A DNA stretch of 64,000 bases, from NCBI GenBank assembly GCA_002336985.1, contig DDFE01000151.1, positions 1-64,000 on the forward strand. Reading direction: 5' to 3'. This DNA is from Sphingomonadales bacterium UBA1936. GTDB lineage: Bacteria; Pseudomonadota; Alphaproteobacteria; Sphingomonadales; Sphingomonadaceae. How positions within the stretch are numbered: position 1 is the first letter of the stretch; each line of letters opens with the position of its first letter. Under the pieces are notes generated by a model. It saw only the letters and a list, made by a program, of their open reading frames with translations. It made no database searches and was not told the DNA's origin. The position numbers and the translations under genes were made by a program. Positions 25,439-34,257 of the stretch are shown here, piece by piece.

Positions 25439-26472
25439 AGTTTCTTGGCCTCATGTGATTTTGTAAAAAGGATTTCGAACGCTGGTCCGATCGCGATCAG
25501 CAAAGCCGCAAATCCTGGTACCTGGCCGATCTGGCGATAAATATGCGCGAGCACCCGAAGAACATGCGATCGACCGCGCATCAGCGACGGGTCGACTTGA
25601 CGGGGACGCACGACGATCGTGGATAGGCCGTATTGTCCAGCCACACGCCGCAATCTATCCGAGGTCTGCAGCGAAACCGCGCGAAGCAGATCGAAGCCAT
25701 GCTTGCGCTCCAGTCTCGCCTTACGCCAACGTGCTGGAGCCAGTCCTGCCGCCCAAACGCCGGTCGCGGGATGAGGTCCGATCCAGCGGCGATTTCCGGC
25801 CGACAGCCAAAGTCGGCCGCCGGGCGCGAGCGCGAGCGCCGCACTCGTCAACACCGCGTCCGGCGCATCAACGTTGTCGATCAGGTCATTTGCGAGCACG
25901 TGGGTAAAAACCCCCGGCGGAAACGGAAGGGCTTCGGCGTTGGCACATACCAGACGCGCTTCGATTCCCGCTTCGGTCAGGCGTTTTTTTGCGATCACCA
26001 GCCAGCGGAGCGCGATATCGACGCCCGTGGAAGAGGCATAGATGTCAGCTGCGGCGAGCAACGAGCCACCGCTGCCGCAGCCGAGGTCGAGCAGGTTACC
26101 CTGCACGCAATCATGGCCCAGCTCCTCGAGCGTCGGCTTCGTGCGCTCGCTCGCGCCAAGCACGTAGCCGGTGAACACGGGTAAAAGGGATGAGGGGACA
26201 TCGTCCGTGATCCGGTAATAATGGGCAACGAGCGCAGCGAACGTTGCCGTCCGCCCGAAAAGCTCGAGCTTGGTTGCCTTTGCACGCTCATCCTCGAACG
26301 ACAAATATGGATCGGGACGAAGGCGGAAATCGGGAATGCCGAAAAAGATGGGATAAGCGCCGCCGCACGCGTCACAGCGATACGTTTCCTCCGACCTGAC
26401 GACGCGGGATCCGCACGCCGGACAGACAAAGTTTACCCCGTTCACGCGATTACTCGATCCGCTCGAGCGCAT
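25435..26472 (-). CDS. SAM methyltransferase with N-terminal zinc ribbon
   Basis: A protein of 336-345 residues. A Trm112-like zinc ribbon (Cys17, Cys20, Cys33, Cys36) ends in GIPDFRL and is followed by a class I SAM fold (LLDLGCGSGGSLL near 127-139; NAEALPF). It is paralogous to the protein at 35665-36642. Such proteins methylate small molecules or lipid-linked glycans in polysaccharide loci. The ATG at 26472 overlaps the upstream glycosyltransferase by 23 bases; a GTG at 26445 would avoid the overlap and keep both Cys pairs. The stop overlaps the next oxidoreductase gene by four bases. Confidence 0.82.
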   Translation of the reverse strand: MRSSGSSNRVNGVNFVCPACGSRVVRSEETYRCDACGGAYPIFFGIPDFRLRPDPYLSFEDERAKATKLELFGRTATFAALVAHYYRITDDVPSSLLPVFTGYVLGASERTKPTLEELGHDCVQGNLLDLGCGSGGSLLAAADIYASSTGVDIALRWLVIAKKRLTEAGIEARLVCANAEALPFPPGVFTHVLANDLIDNVDAPDAVLTSAALALAPGGRLWLSAGNRRWIGPHPATGVWAAGLAPARWRKARLERKHGFDLLRAVSLQTSDRLRRVAGQYGLSTIVVRPRQVDPSLMRGRSHVLRVLAHIYRQIGQVPGFAALLIAIGPAFEILFTKSHEAKKL

Positions 26473-27373
26473 CGCCGGGGCCGAAAAGGGCGCCGATGCT
26501 CTCCCCGATCGCCCAGATCACCACCAACATCGCTAGCCATGGCAAGGCGGAGCGAAACTCGCTCGTCAGCCCCTTGTCCCGAACCGCCGTGCTCATGCGC
26601 CACAGCAATATCGGCGGCAGAAGAAGACAGGCGGCGGCGGCGGCGGTACGCTTTACAAGCCCGCCACTGCGAAACCGCATGCCGGCATAATAACGCGAAT
26701 AGATAAACCGCTGGCGGGCGAAGAGGCGCCATGAGAAACGTTTTTTATGGTACATCGCGAGTCCGTTCAGCGAGCGGAGTTCGCCGCCCGCGGCGGCCAG
26801 AAGGGGATGCACGGTGGTTTCCCAGAAACCGTCAATCAGGCGATCGCGCGGTACGGCTTCGAGGAATGCTCGACGGTAAGCAACGTTCATACCCGGTAGT
26901 ATGTCGCTCGGCCCCTCGACCACCGGCGGGGAAAAGAAACTATACTCGCAAAGGAAAGTGGCCCAGTCGAGACCCGTTTCCGTCACCCCGTTGACGACGC
27001 TTCCTCCAACCGCCGCCAATGTCGCCGATCCGTTCGCGAAAGCGTCCGAGACCATCGCCACCCATCCGGCACACGGTACGCAGTGGTCTTCCGTAACACC
27101 GACGATGTCGCCGACACTCGCTTCGAACGCGACGGTGCGCATCTCGGGCAACGACATGTCCGCACGGCAGGGTATGAGCAGAACCCCTGGATATGCTCGA
27201 GCAATCCGTTTGCTCACAGCGTCGTTGATCCGGTCGGCGATGACGATTTCGCACAGGGCCCCCGTCACGTCCGGTTGAAGCGCTGCGATCGTTTCCAGAA
27301 TTCGGTCGCCATCTTCGGTACTGACCCGCCCGAGGACGACCGACACAAGGGGGGGACATGTTTCATTTTTCAT
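26450..27373 (-). CDS. Family 2-like glycosyltransferase with C-terminal membrane segments
   Basis: A 307-residue protein. The N-terminal GT-A domain keeps TEDHCVP (residues 94-100) with the acidic pair expected to bind the metal-nucleotide sugar, then EYSFFSPP, PGMNVAYRRAFL and DGFWETTVHP. Two hydrophobic C-terminal stretches end in WAIGESIG. It is the best-preserved member of a four-protein paralogous set in this locus. It starts 17 bases after the neighbouring paralogue in the operon. It would transfer a sugar onto a membrane-linked acceptor in the cytoplasm. Confidence 0.82.
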   Translation of the reverse strand: MKNETCPPLVSVVLGRVSTEDGDRILETIAALQPDVTGALCEIVIADRINDAVSKRIARAYPGVLLIPCRADMSLPEMRTVAFEASVGDIVGVTEDHCVPCAGWVAMVSDAFANGSATLAAVGGSVVNGVTETGLDWATFLCEYSFFSPPVVEGPSDILPGMNVAYRRAFLEAVPRDRLIDGFWETTVHPLLAAAGGELRSLNGLAMYHKKRFSWRLFARQRFIYSRYYAGMRFRSGGLVKRTAAAAACLLLPPILLWRMSTAVRDKGLTSEFRSALPWLAMLVVIWAIGESIGALFGPGDALERIE

Positions 27374-27390
27374 CGTGTTTTCCCGGCTTT

Positions 27391-28266
27391 TCAGCCGCGC
27401 CTAGCTTTTGTCTTGGCAAGGGCATACGCATAGCCCGTCGCTTCGCCGGCACTCCAAGCCAGCGCGAACCACAGAAGCCATGGCGTGGCCCGCAAGAGGT
27501 GACGCCGGTATGCCGGCTGCGAATGCACGCGGTGCACGATCCGCAGGAGAATGAGCAGAGGGACGACCGGACTGCAGGCAAGCAGGGCGAGGGCCCGAAG
27601 TCGCGACCCCCGTGAGCCCCGTTCTTCCCCATATTCATGGCCATGTGCCATGCGCTGACGTGCAAAGGCGTACGGCATCATGCGCCCGTGGTGCGTAACG
27701 ACGATGGCCGGGTCGAGCAGAAGCATCCGTCCGGCTTCGCGAAACCTGCGATGAAAACTGGGTTCCCAGAACCCCTCCGCCAAAAGATCGTCACAGGCGA
27801 GGATCGCGGCGCGGTCGTACACTGCGTTGTCCGCCGCGATCTCGCGTGCCGGTCCCCCCTCCAGCGGTGGCGCAAAAGCGGAATAGCGCAGAAAAAAAAC
27901 AGCCCAGTTGGCGGCGCTGGCCGCAGGGTCATTGGCAATTACCCCTCCAACCCCGGCCCATTGCGTGACGTCCGAACGCGCCATTCGCTCGATCCAGTCA
28001 TCCGACGGCACACACTCGGCCGTCGTGAGCGCAACGCGCGGTGCGCGAGCGGCGCGGATTCCATCACGCCATAAATGCGGCACCAGCGCGTCAGCCGACG
28101 CGGTCATCACGATCATCTCCGGAGCGCTAGCGATCTTGTCCATTTCGCCCGCGACGCAAACCAGCACCTCACAGCGCGGGGCGCGTAGCGCTTCGAGAAT
28201 TCTGGGAAGATTGTCCTTCGCACCCTTGATCGCGACGACAACGCTGAGCTGCGGTTCAATGGTCAT
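27391..28266 (-). CDS. GT2-like protein with altered active-site motif
   Basis: A 291-residue paralogue of 26450-27373. It keeps LSVVVAIKG, RYSAFAPP, EGFWEPSFH, the FARQR segment and the C-terminal AWSAGEATG after a hydrophobic stretch. The TEDHCVP motif is TTAECVP (residues 81-87), so both acidic residues are replaced and activity is uncertain. Its ATG overlaps the stop of the polysaccharide deacetylase by four bases. It may be a non-catalytic partner of 26450 or use another acidic residue such as Glu84; both are inference. Confidence 0.7.
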   Translation of the reverse strand: MTIEPQLSVVVAIKGAKDNLPRILEALRAPRCEVLVCVAGEMDKIASAPEMIVMTASADALVPHLWRDGIRAARAPRVALTTAECVPSDDWIERMARSDVTQWAGVGGVIANDPAASAANWAVFFLRYSAFAPPLEGGPAREIAADNAVYDRAAILACDDLLAEGFWEPSFHRRFREAGRMLLLDPAIVVTHHGRMMPYAFARQRMAHGHEYGEERGSRGSRLRALALLACSPVVPLLILLRIVHRVHSQPAYRRHLLRATPWLLWFALAWSAGEATGYAYALAKTKARRG

Positions 28267-28985
28267 TCCGTGCCGCGCAGTCTGCGAACGAAGCCGCGCA
28301 GCGAGAGGTAGCGGTGTACCCTCGCCGTTGCCAGCCTCCGGGCCAACCGTGGCGACCGGAGATAATGACTGTCGAGGCGGGGCAGCGCGGCTCTGTCGTC
28401 ACCCTCGCTCAAATATGCCAGGCGGGTTGTGAAACACGCGCGATAACGTGGACGAACGATCGCCTGTACCCGCGGGCTGTGATACCCATAAGGATAGGCA
28501 AAATAGGTCGGGCGTCGACCAGTCCGCGCCTCGATAATCGCATCTGCCTCTTCGAGTTCCTCCAGTATCGCCGCGTCATCGAGTGCGCGCAGGTCCGGAT
28601 GATTGGCCGTGTGGCCTTCAATCCGTACCCCAGCGGCCTGGATAGCCTCAATTTCCGTCCAATTGAGCATCGGATAGGTCTGTGCAGCGGCCGGTTGTCC
28701 TGGCCATCGGTTGTCCTTCGACAATCGGCCGGGCACGACAAACACATGAGCCGGAACGCGATGGGCGCGAAGGATCGGCACACCGGCGTCGTGGAGCGAC
28801 TTTAGCCCGTCATCGAATGTGAGCGACACTCCCCGTTTTGTCTCCGGCAACAGGAGCCGGTCAAGGTCGAGCACCGGAATTTGGGCATCGCTCAACGCGC
28901 CCAGCAAAGCATCAAGGCCTTCCGGGGAGTACGACAATGGTCCCGGCTGCAGGTCGAGGGCATGGAAGGTGATTACAGCGCGCAT
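28263..28985 (-). CDS. Polysaccharide deacetylase (NodB-like)
   Basis: A 240-residue NodB-homology protein. Motif 1 is SLTFDDG (catalytic and metal Asp), motif 2 is GHTANHPD (two metal His) and motif 3 is YFAYPYG. No signal peptide is seen, so it probably acts in the cytoplasm on a lipid-linked or nucleotide-bound N-acetyl sugar. Its start overlaps the stop of the preceding GT4 gene by one base (TAATG). Position in the operon suggests that the glycan carries a free amino sugar that could later be modified. Confidence 0.88.
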   Translation of the reverse strand: MRAVITFHALDLQPGPLSYSPEGLDALLGALSDAQIPVLDLDRLLLPETKRGVSLTFDDGLKSLHDAGVPILRAHRVPAHVFVVPGRLSKDNRWPGQPAAAQTYPMLNWTEIEAIQAAGVRIEGHTANHPDLRALDDAAILEELEEADAIIEARTGRRPTYFAYPYGYHSPRVQAIVRPRYRACFTTRLAYLSEGDDRAALPRLDSHYLRSPRLARRLATARVHRYLSLRGFVRRLRGTE

Positions 28986-30190
28986 TATGCCTTCCCGTCG
29001 AGCACCACGTCGACCTCGGCGAGATACGCATCAATGTGTTGCTTTTGCGTATAACGCTCCTCGTAGCCACGCCTCGCCAGGTCGCCCAGTCCGGCGCGCA
29101 GCTGCCCGTCACCGGTGATGCGCCGGATGGCGTCGCGGAGGCCATCGTCATCTTCGTAGAGGATCCCGCCGCGCGTCGCGTTCACGATCTCTGCCGCTCC
29201 CCCCGAACCCGCGGCCACGATCGCGGGCGTGCCGAAGGCCGCAGCCTCGACAATGGTCAGGCCGAATGTTTCCGGCGCCATGGACGGCATGACAAGCACA
29301 GTCGCTCCCCGGTAGTGATCGATCAGGGCCTGTTGTGGCACGGCCCCCTCAAACCGGATGTGGCGATGAGCGGCATATTGTTGGGCAAGGGACAGGCGGA
29401 GATCCCCGTCACCGATGAAGACGCAATCGATGTCGGGAAGGGTTGCCGCTACTCTCGCGAGCTGCTCGACGCCCTTCGAAGCGGTCATCCTCCCGACGTA
29501 GAGCAGGATCGGCCGCTCGTTCGGCGTCGGCAGTCCGGGCGCGGGGTTGAACGCCGAGAATAACGGGAGCACGGTCACGGGACGCGTTACACCGCCCTCG
29601 CGGTGGCGGCGAGCCGTATATGCGCTCGGCGAGAGTAGCCGGTCGACAGACTCCAGCTTGCGATCGCGCAAGCCTGTATATCGCCACAGCTGCGGCGGTA
29701 TCTTTGATCGGATCGAACAACTGAAGCATGTCGGCCCATCGCATGGCCTTTCCCGATCTTTCCAAAGAATGTGAGCCGGACAAACCAGCCAATGTTCGTG
29801 AAGCGAATAAAGACGCGCGCGCGCGGTGCCCATCGACAAGATGCCAGGGCCACCGAGCAACGAGATATTGTGAAAATGAAGGACATCGTACGGCGTGGCG
29901 AGCAGTTTTTGAATGATCTTGGTGTAAAAGCCGCTGCGGCCGGTTTGCTGGCTCGCCAAGGCGGCCCCTACGCCTAGCCAATGGCGCAATCTGTGCACGC
30001 GAACGCCATCGTCCATCAAGGGCTCCAGGCATTCTGGCCGAGGGCTGCGGACAAGATAAGCATCGGTCGAAGCGATCACGTCGACTTCGTGTCCCCGTGC
30101 GACAAGCGCACGAGCCAGTGCGCGAACGTAGGTCGCGTCGCCGCCGTAGCTGAAGGGCGGATAGAAGGTGGTCAGCATGGCGAAGCGCAT
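28985..30190 (-). CDS. Family 4 glycosyltransferase
   Basis: A 401-residue GT-B protein. The N-terminal half has FYPPFSYGGDATYVRALARAL and a Cys-rich loop (CPAHILW... CDGPTCFSC). The C-terminal half has ILLYVGRMTASKGVEQL and PETFGLTIVEAAAFGTP with the E-x7-E motif of GT4 enzymes. It transfers a sugar, often with retention, in glycan assembly at the cytoplasmic face. The ATG overlaps the stop of the upstream GT4 by one base (TGATG). The Cys-rich loop is found in a subset of GT4 proteins and may bind a metal. Confidence 0.9.
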   Translation of the reverse strand: MRFAMLTTFYPPFSYGGDATYVRALARALVARGHEVDVIASTDAYLVRSPRPECLEPLMDDGVRVHRLRHWLGVGAALASQQTGRSGFYTKIIQKLLATPYDVLHFHNISLLGGPGILSMGTARARLYSLHEHWLVCPAHILWKDRERPCDGPTCFSCSIRSKIPPQLWRYTGLRDRKLESVDRLLSPSAYTARRHREGGVTRPVTVLPLFSAFNPAPGLPTPNERPILLYVGRMTASKGVEQLARVAATLPDIDCVFIGDGDLRLSLAQQYAAHRHIRFEGAVPQQALIDHYRGATVLVMPSMAPETFGLTIVEAAAFGTPAIVAAGSGGAAEIVNATRGGILYEDDDGLRDAIRRITGDGQLRAGLGDLARRGYEERYTQKQHIDAYLAEVDVVLDGKA

Positions 30191-31383
30191 CAGCCGGGCG
30201 CCGCGCAGCGCTCGAGCAGGTCGAGCATCGCCGACGCACTTTGTTGCCAGGACATTTCACGAGCTCTCGGCAGGCAGGCCTGACGCAAGCGCGCCATCAA
30301 CGCCTTGTCGCGCGCTACGGTGGAAATGACGCGCGCCATGTCCGCGCGGTCATGCGGATCGAAAAACAGGCCGGCTTTCCCGACAACCTCGGCAACGGCA
30401 CCTCCACCCGTTGCAATAACCGGCGTACCACAGGCGATCGCCTCGGCGGCAGGCAAGCCGAAGCCTTCCGAGAACGCGGGCATCGCGACAACCATGGCGT
30501 CAGAATAAAGGGCCGCCAGCAAGTCATCAGGAACGAAGCCGGTGAAATGAATGCGCGCCGCCAGTCCTAGACGGGATACGGTTGCGAGCAGCTGATCGGC
30601 ACTGGAATGAAAGCCGTCGCCTGCGGGGTCGCCCGCGATGACAAGGTCGACGTCTTCGCAGCCGGGCTGGGAAGTGGTGCGCGCGAACGCTTCAACCAGG
30701 CCACTCAGGTTCTTGTGCGGTGCTATTCCGCCTACGTAGAGAATACGACGCCGTCCTGGAGAAAGATTGAGCGCGCGACGCATTGCCTTCAGTTCGACAG
30801 GATCGGTAACTGGGGCAAACCGTGCGTCGGCAGCCTCGAAGACAACGCTTATCCGCTCGCGGGGAATTCGCATGTAAGTTTGAAGTTCTTCGCGTGCAGA
30901 CTGCGACACCGTCACGATTTGCTTCGCCGACGCGCGGGCCAAGCGGGTTTTGAGGTTCCAGAAAATCCGATTGCGCAAGCCCGGCATAACCAGGTTCGAG
31001 AAATGCTCCGCAATAGCGTCGTGGAAGGTCACAACGACTGCCGTGCGCCCCCCGGTGGGGTACCAGCTGTAGACAGCCGGAAACCAGAATATGTCGAGCG
31101 GCGTTGCGCTGACCGCTTTTCGAAATCTCAACAAATCGGCGATCGACCGGTTGCCATCAGCGACCGCCGCGTCCGTGACCGTTGCCGATGTATCTACCAC
31201 GACAACGCGAACGTTTCCGGCCAGCATTTCAGGCGCAGGCGACCGGTCTACAAACAGGACAAATTGGTGGCCCCGCCCCTCGGCAATCATCGCGCCGAGG
31301 AGTGAACGCGTAAATCGGCCAAAGCCACGCCGGTTCCACCACGTGGTCGCATCGATGCCGATCGTCAGCGGCGCTATCGCCAC
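30190..31383 (-). CDS. Family 4 glycosyltransferase
   Basis: A 397-residue GT4 enzyme: IGIDATTWWNRRGFGRFTRSLL at the N-terminus, RRILYVGGIAPHKNLSGLVEAF in the middle and FSEGFGLPAAEAIACGTPVIATGGG with the E-x7-E motif. The GTG at 31383 is taken as the start because it gives the usual N-terminus; it overlaps the upstream GT2-like gene by ten bases. Longer in-frame starts lie inside that gene. It is fourth from the far end of the operon when counted toward 24.4 kb. Confidence 0.88.
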   Translation of the reverse strand: MAIAPLTIGIDATTWWNRRGFGRFTRSLLGAMIAEGRGHQFVLFVDRSPAPEMLAGNVRVVVVDTSATVTDAAVADGNRSIADLLRFRKAVSATPLDIFWFPAVYSWYPTGGRTAVVVTFHDAIAEHFSNLVMPGLRNRIFWNLKTRLARASAKQIVTVSQSAREELQTYMRIPRERISVVFEAADARFAPVTDPVELKAMRRALNLSPGRRRILYVGGIAPHKNLSGLVEAFARTTSQPGCEDVDLVIAGDPAGDGFHSSADQLLATVSRLGLAARIHFTGFVPDDLLAALYSDAMVVAMPAFSEGFGLPAAEAIACGTPVIATGGGAVAEVVGKAGLFFDPHDRADMARVISTVARDKALMARLRQACLPRAREMSWQQSASAMLDLLERCAAPG

Positions 31384-32225
31384 ACCGAAACTCCATCGAC
31401 CGAAGGTCCGAACAGCGCACCGACGAACTCGCCCGCTGCCCACGCGCTGTGCTGCATTGCTGCATGCCAAAGTGTTGCAAGGGACCGCAACTCTGCGCTG
31501 CTGGCTTCGCGAAGGGTGCGCCCCAAAAATACTGGCGGCAAAGCCAGTGCCTTCACCGCGCCAGCGATCTTCGCAAGCGGGGAAGCTTTAGCAAGTCGCC
31601 GCCCAGCGTAGAGTCGGCCATGTCCGAACCGTGTGGCAAGCCGAGCACCTTCGCGATGCTGTGCGCAATAGATCACCGTCATGTCATGAGCCCATTCCAA
31701 GTGACTCCCGTTTGCCGCAAGCCGACCGAATATTTCGGTGTCGATTAACCCATCGGGTGACATCGCCCGAAGCAATTCGTCGCGGCGAAACGCGAAGTTG
31801 CATCCTGGAAGCGCTCGAACCGGAGCACGGGAATTGGATAGGCCAAATCGCCCATATTCGGTGAGGGCGAGCGCTCGGGCAGTCGAAGGCAAGTTGGCGC
31901 CGATCAAAACCGGTCCTCCAGCGGCGGCGGCGGCGTCATTGGCTAACGCCGCGCGCGCTGCGAGGGCCCAGCCGCGTGCCGGCTCCACGGTGTCTTCGAG
32001 AAACCCGATTAGGGGCGTCGTCGCAAGTTCCGCTGCCCGCTTCCGTCGCGCGGGCACATCGGCCCGCCCAGCCTGCCCCATCGGCGTGCCCATACCGTCG
32101 CGAACTGTCCCGTCGCGAGCGACAATGAGCAGCTGGTCCGCTTCGGCTCTGCATGCTTCAATGCAAGTCGTCAGCGACGCACCGCCCACCAGGGAAATGA
32201 TTGCGATCGTCAAATCTTCAGCCAT
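31374..32225 (-). CDS. GT2-like protein of the locus-specific paralogous set
   Basis: A 283-residue protein with GFLEDTVEPARGW (Glu77-Asp78 retained), EYGRFGLSN, PGCNFAFRRDELL and a C-terminal AWAAGEFVGALFG. These are the shared markers of the paralogues at 23536, 26450 and 27391. It is second in the nine-gene operon and overlaps genes on both sides (8 and 10 bases). It probably transfers a sugar; the N-terminal part is short compared with standard GT2 domains. Confidence 0.72.
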   Translation of the reverse strand: MAEDLTIAIISLVGGASLTTCIEACRAEADQLLIVARDGTVRDGMGTPMGQAGRADVPARRKRAAELATTPLIGFLEDTVEPARGWALAARAALANDAAAAAGGPVLIGANLPSTARALALTEYGRFGLSNSRAPVRALPGCNFAFRRDELLRAMSPDGLIDTEIFGRLAANGSHLEWAHDMTVIYCAQHREGARLATRFGHGRLYAGRRLAKASPLAKIAGAVKALALPPVFLGRTLREASSAELRSLATLWHAAMQHSAWAAGEFVGALFGPSVDGVSVWR

Positions 32226-33252
32226 GTGGCCACCCGGGACATTGTTTCAAAAGCGTATCGCGCGCGATAGCTGCAGCAAGGGCTTCGATGGGCGTGACTG
32301 GCGGTTCGAGTGATGCGGGCGCTTCCGTCGCTCGATGAAAGCGGTAAGTCAGAGCACGCAACCCTGGATAAGCATGCTCGCCTCGAATGGACCGCCCGGC
32401 CAGATTTACCGCGGCCAAGGCAAGCGAACGTCCGCTATGGACAAAAGGCTGCGCGACCTTGGCGGACCGCGACACCTTTCCCGAAAGCATGACCGCAAAG
32501 TCATGGAAGTTGTCGAGTTCAACCGTACCATGGGTTCCCGACACGGTCGTCGCAAAGCGCGTTGGTCGCCCCCCCATGCTGATCGCGATGGATAGCATGA
32601 CGCCGTTGCTGTGTGCGCTCGCCAGCCATTCGCCAGGCGCGGAACGCTGCAATATCCAGCCGGCAGCACCGATATCTATTCCGGGAAGCAGACGCTGGAT
32701 AATCGACAGAGGGTGAGGCAGAATCTCAGCGGCAATGCCATCCTGACCGCCAGTGTCGCTCCCTCCTCCCGCAGAGCGAATATCGAAACCAATCCGACGC
32801 AACGAACCTAGCAGGGGCAACGCTCTTATCGCCTGCTCCACTGACCGTTGAAACGCATATTGATGGACCGGGCAGACAATGGCGCCCGTCTCACTGAATT
32901 TCTCAAGAAGCAGGCGCGTTTCGCGGGTGTTCAAAGCCATCGGCTTCTCGATGAGCGCATGAATTCCCGAGGCTGCCAGTGTGTCGGCTAAAGGCCGATG
33001 GCTATCGATCGGCGTACACACATGTCCAATCCTGGGCTTTGTGTGTTCAAGAGCTGCGTCCAGGTCGGCAAATCCCAGTGCGCCCCGATATTGCCGCGCT
33101 AGTGAGCACGCGCGGTCGATGTCGCGATCAACCACCGCCACGACCGTCGATCCGACGTGCCGGGTGGCGGCCGCATGGTAGCGCCCCATCAGGCCTGCCC
33201 CGACAATAATTGTGCGGCGGGTCGCTCCAATTTTTCTTGCCTTTGTCGCCAT
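32218..33252 (-). CDS. Gfo/Idh/MocA family oxidoreductase
   Basis: A 344-residue dehydrogenase with IIVGAGLMGRYHAAATRHVG, HALIEKPMALN (catalytic Lys near residue 95) and EILPHPLSII, which keeps the catalytic His region in a diverged form. The start at 33252 (MATKARK) gives the family-typical N-terminus; the frame stays open upstream, into the divergent methyltransferase gene, and that part is not likely coding. It is the first gene of the nine-gene operon and diverges from that methyltransferase with 84 bases between. Confidence 0.85.
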   Translation of the reverse strand: MATKARKIGATRRTIIVGAGLMGRYHAAATRHVGSTVVAVVDRDIDRACSLARQYRGALGFADLDAALEHTKPRIGHVCTPIDSHRPLADTLAASGIHALIEKPMALNTRETRLLLEKFSETGAIVCPVHQYAFQRSVEQAIRALPLLGSLRRIGFDIRSAGGGSDTGGQDGIAAEILPHPLSIIQRLLPGIDIGAAGWILQRSAPGEWLASAHSNGVMLSIAISMGGRPTRFATTVSGTHGTVELDNFHDFAVMLSGKVSRSAKVAQPFVHSGRSLALAAVNLAGRSIRGEHAYPGLRALTYRFHRATEAPASLEPPVTPIEALAAAIARDTLLKQCPGWPHG

Positions 33253-33336
33253 AGGCGCTTTGTGCAGCGCGGCATTCACGGTAGCAAGCTTGGACGTGAT
33301 ATTTTGCGAACTGCTAGCGGGGAGACCTCGGCCAAC

Positions 33337-34257
33337 ATGAGCGACAGCAAGCAATTCAAAAGAAAAGATGCAGATAGCTATGATGGCCATGTCGAGATCT
33401 TCGACGCATTTACGGATCAGTTTTCGGGATATGCTGTCGACGCAATCCTCGCCCGTATCCCCGCGAAGGGCCAAAGTACGATCCTGGACATTGGTTGCGG
33501 GTCGGGGGTTGTGTCTATCGCCGCCGCCAAGGCGTTTGGACCCGACTGCCGTGTCACCGGAATCGATCTGTCTGCAGAAATGCTGGCGTTTGCCGAAAAC
33601 AAAGCGAAAAGCCTGAGACTCGGTGATCGGCTTCAATTCACGCAGGCCGATGCCGAGTCGATAGGCTTGCCCGACGCCTCATTCGATACCGTAGTCTCCC
33701 TCTACGCATGGCGACATTTGCCGCATCCCGCTAAAGCGCTTGCCGAAGCGTTGCGGGTTTTGCGCCCGGGCGGCACGCTCATCATTGCGGTTGGCAGCGC
33801 TCCCAGTTTGAAATCGATCCAAGGCCTTCGCAGGGTGCTCACCGCGCCCTGGAGACTGCAGAATAAATACAGAGGGCTGGAACTGAACGCGTGCGGCCAT
33901 CTAGACGCGCTGGTTGAACAGTATCTTCCACGACCAAAACAGAGGGAAATTGCTGACTGGACGGCAGGCCATCACAGCTTTTCCGGCTCCATGAGCGATC
34001 TGTTTTCAGATGCCGGGCTCGGTGCGATCGAGAATGATTGGATAGGTCGCAGCTATTCCATAGGCAGTTCCAACGATTATTGGCGGTTGCAGTCGACCTT
34101 CTCGACAATCGCCCGCAAACGCATTGCGGAAGCGGATCGGCGCCAGGTCGCGGCCTTGAAGGCGGAATTTCACAAACAATGCGCCGCCGTCCAGCGACGG
34201 GGCGGAACGTTGCGGTATCGCGTCGGAGTATCTTTGTGTAGCGCCGTCAAACACTAG
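33337..34257 (+). CDS. Class I SAM-dependent methyltransferase, UbiE/Coq5-like
   Basis: A 306-residue protein with ILDIGCGSGVVSIAAAKAFG (motif I, about 48-67), a GIDLSAEMLAFAE acidic loop, ADAESIGLPDASFDTVVSLYAWRHLPHP (motif II) and LRVLRPGGTLIIAVG (motif III). It resembles ubiquinone-type methyltransferases in the core, with a longer C-terminal part. In this setting it may methylate a sugar or lipid carrier. It is transcribed divergently from the main operon and overlaps the 3' end of the flippase gene by 11 bases. Confidence 0.85.
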   Translation: MSDSKQFKRKDADSYDGHVEIFDAFTDQFSGYAVDAILARIPAKGQSTILDIGCGSGVVSIAAAKAFGPDCRVTGIDLSAEMLAFAENKAKSLRLGDRLQFTQADAESIGLPDASFDTVVSLYAWRHLPHPAKALAEALRVLRPGGTLIIAVGSAPSLKSIQGLRRVLTAPWRLQNKYRGLELNACGHLDALVEQYLPRPKQREIADWTAGHHSFSGSMSDLFSDAGLGAIENDWIGRSYSIGSSNDYWRLQSTFSTIARKRIAEADRRQVAALKAEFHKQCAAVQRRGGTLRYRVGVSLCSAVKH

